The translations under genes were made by a program, and so were the position numbers. Shown piece after piece: positions 6,062 to 7,406 of a stretch of 7,406 bases of DNA. The stretch comes from Bacteroidia bacterium (GTDB lineage Bacteria > Bacteroidota > Bacteroidia > SpSt-205). The notes beneath the pieces are model-generated. The model had not been told where the DNA came from, searched no databases, and worked only from the letters and a program-made list of their open reading frames with translations. The DNA is taken from the NCBI GenBank assembly GCA_025060275.1, contig JANXCJ010000099.1:1-7406 (forward strand). The letters are read 5' to 3'. The stretch's first letter is position 1. Every line of letters starts with the position of its first letter.

Positions 6062-7406
6062 ATGGATATTATTCTTCGGGGAGTTCGCACGCATACGCTC
6101 AAAAACTTCACTATAGCATTTCCGAGATACAAATTTATTGTCGTTACAGGTGTAAGTGGCTCTGGTAAAAGTTCCTTGGTGTATGATACGCTCTACGCAG
6201 AGGGGCAGAGGCGCTATGCGGAGACTTTCTCTACGTACGCGCGTCAATTTATGCAGACCATGGAACGGCCCGACATAGATAGTTTGGAAGGGCTAAGTCC
6301 CGTGATTGCAATGGAGCAGCACCGATATGTGCATAATCCTCGTTCTACCGTGGGTACTACTACGCAGATTTATGACTATCTCAGGCTTTTATATACTCGT
6401 ATAGCTGAGCCGCATAGTCTCGTCACAGGAGAGAAACTTGTGCGCTATACCGAGGAGGGACTTTTGGCTATTCTTCGGGAGCGTTTCGGGGGAAAAAGGA
6501 TACAAATCCTTGCGCCTATTGTGCGGGCTCGCAAAGGACACTATAAGGAAGAATTCCAAAAACTCCTCAAGAAGGGATTAGACCATGTGAGAGTGGATGG
6601 AGTGTGGTATGATTTGTCCATGGGTATTCCTACGCTGGCGCGTCATGAGATTCATGATATTGAAGTACTTATAGATATATTAGACCCGGGCAAGAATCCA
6701 GAGGCGCTTGCTCGCGCTGTAAGCCTAGCTCTGAAAATGGGCAAGCGTTCACTGTATGTAATTCAAAAGGGGGAGTCAGAAGTATGGGCGTACTCCCTGG
6801 ACTATATAGACCCTGCTACGGGTACTAGCTTTCCAGAACCTCAACCTAATACTTTCTCATACAATAGTAGCTATGGGGCATGCCCCACGTGTAGAGGAAT
6901 GGGCACCGTACGGGTCTTAGATACGCAAATGCTTTTTTTTGATCCTTCTCTGCCGGCCTCCAGGGCTTTAGCCCCCGTGGAAGAAGATGAGAAAATCCTT
7001 CTTTTCTGGAAAAAACTGCTTGAGCGCCATAAAGTCTCACCTAATACACCTTGGGAACAGGTGCCCAAAGAAATCCAACGAGAGCTTATTTGGGGCCCTG
7101 CCCAAGAGGGTCAATTTTTTTTAGAGCGAGACTCAGAAAGCGAGTATCCTCTCGGCAAATGGCATCGCCCTGCTTCTTTGTGGGAATATATTCAAGCTGC
7201 CTACTACGATGAGCGGGTTCCTTTCTGGGTAGAAAGGTACCTAAGAAGTCAGCCTTGTCCTACCTGTGAAGGCAAACGTCTCCGTAAAGAATCCTTAGCT
7301 TTTAAGATAGAAGGGCTTTCCATCGCAGACGTAGGGCTTATGGAACTTGCAGAGGTGGGGAGATGGTTGGAGGAGCTGCCTCCTAAGCTTTCCCCCATAG
7401 CACGAG
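6062..7406 (+). CDS. uvrA: Excinuclease ABC subunit A (UvrA), 5' part, open at right edge
   Basis: These are the first 448 codons of UvrA (usually about 940 residues), the DNA damage-sensing ATPase of UvrABC nucleotide excision repair. MDIILRGVRTHTLKNF is the standard start. Walker A is GVSGSGKSSLVYDTLYAEGQ (30-49), followed by RRYAETFSTYARQFM (50-64). GLSPVIAMEQHRYVHNPRST (77-96) and VGTTTQIYDYLRLLYTR match the block before the UvrB-binding domain. The UvrB-binding domain (about 115-240, APIVRARKGHYKEEFQKLL) follows, then NTFSYNSSYGACPTCRGMG (263-281). The insertion domain and the second-module entry CPTCEGKRL (399-407) follow. The first CxxC of the first zinc module is replaced by a stretch containing DPATGTSF (250-257), leaving only C274/C277. 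ATG 6062 is preceded by an in-frame open stretch without other ATGs and has no close Shine-Dalgarno. The 69-base gap upstream holds a 10-base palindrome (5982-5991, overlapping the preceding stop) and no clear terminator. Confidence 0.95.
   Translation, partial: MDIILRGVRTHTLKNFTIAFPRYKFIVVTGVSGSGKSSLVYDTLYAEGQRRYAETFSTYARQFMQTMERPDIDSLEGLSPVIAMEQHRYVHNPRSTVGTTTQIYDYLRLLYTRIAEPHSLVTGEKLVRYTEEGLLAILRERFGGKRIQILAPIVRARKGHYKEEFQKLLKKGLDHVRVDGVWYDLSMGIPTLARHEIHDIEVLIDILDPGKNPEALARAVSLALKMGKRSLYVIQKGESEVWAYSLDYIDPATGTSFPEPQPNTFSYNSSYGACPTCRGMGTVRVLDTQMLFFDPSLPASRALAPVEEDEKILLFWKKLLERHKVSPNTPWEQVPKEIQRELIWGPAQEGQFFLERDSESEYPLGKWHRPASLWEYIQAAYYDERVPFWVERYLRSQPCPTCEGKRLRKESLAFKIEGLSIADVGLMELAEVGRWLEELPPKLSPIAR

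Noticed and set aside
6050..6247. Minus-strand frames opposite uvrA (also 6846-7068)
   Set aside because: They lie antisense to strongly conserved UvrA sequence, including Walker A.

Overview
The window looks like a compact stretch of a chromosome from the Bacteroidota or a close relative. Several genes are of kinds I associate with that group: a DUF5683 protein (LPGAGQIYN...YWK), a PAP2-like membrane protein of the degenerate Bacteroidota type, a KdtX/WaaE-like GT2 and a UvrA whose first CxxC pair is absent. Gene starts mostly lack a well-placed Shine-Dalgarno sequence. The one divergent promoter region carries an exact TAnnTTTG (-7 type) box on each strand. I see no plasmid, phage, IS element, CRISPR array, tRNA or rRNA, and no gene-free stretch longer than about 90 bases.

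Layout. (1) Bases 2-556, plus strand: the 3' part of a family 2 glycosyltransferase that enters from the left edge. (2) Bases 557-645: a short convergent gap with no convincing terminator. (3) Bases 646-4928, minus strand: a tightly packed run read right to left. It holds a family 4 glycosyltransferase, an alpha-D-phosphohexomutase, a small fumarylacetoacetate hydrolase (FAH) family protein, and a multi-membrane-span protein resembling DUF6798 proteins. Gaps are 9, 3 and 0 bases, so this is very probably one operon. The last gene is split by an apparent one-base frameshift near a run of five G at 1221-1225. (4) Bases 4929-4943: a very short divergent promoter region. (5) Bases 4944-5992, plus strand: the DUF5683 protein and the PAP2-like membrane protein, overlapping by 13 bases. 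(6) Base 6062 to the right edge, plus strand: the first 448 codons of uvrA, open to the end of the window.

How they fit together. The two glycosyltransferases and the hexomutase suggest cell-envelope polysaccharide or lipopolysaccharide synthesis. The hexomutase interconverts hexose 1- and 6-phosphates that feed sugar-nucleotide pools, and the GT4 transfers sugar from such donors. The FAH-family enzyme is central carbon or housekeeping chemistry and shares the transcript without an obvious pathway link. The DUF5683/PAP2-like pair is of unknown function at the membrane. uvrA is nucleotide excision repair.

I did not find a convincing new biological system. The points most worth checking are the split membrane protein, the non-canonical PAP2-like protein and the facing -7 boxes.
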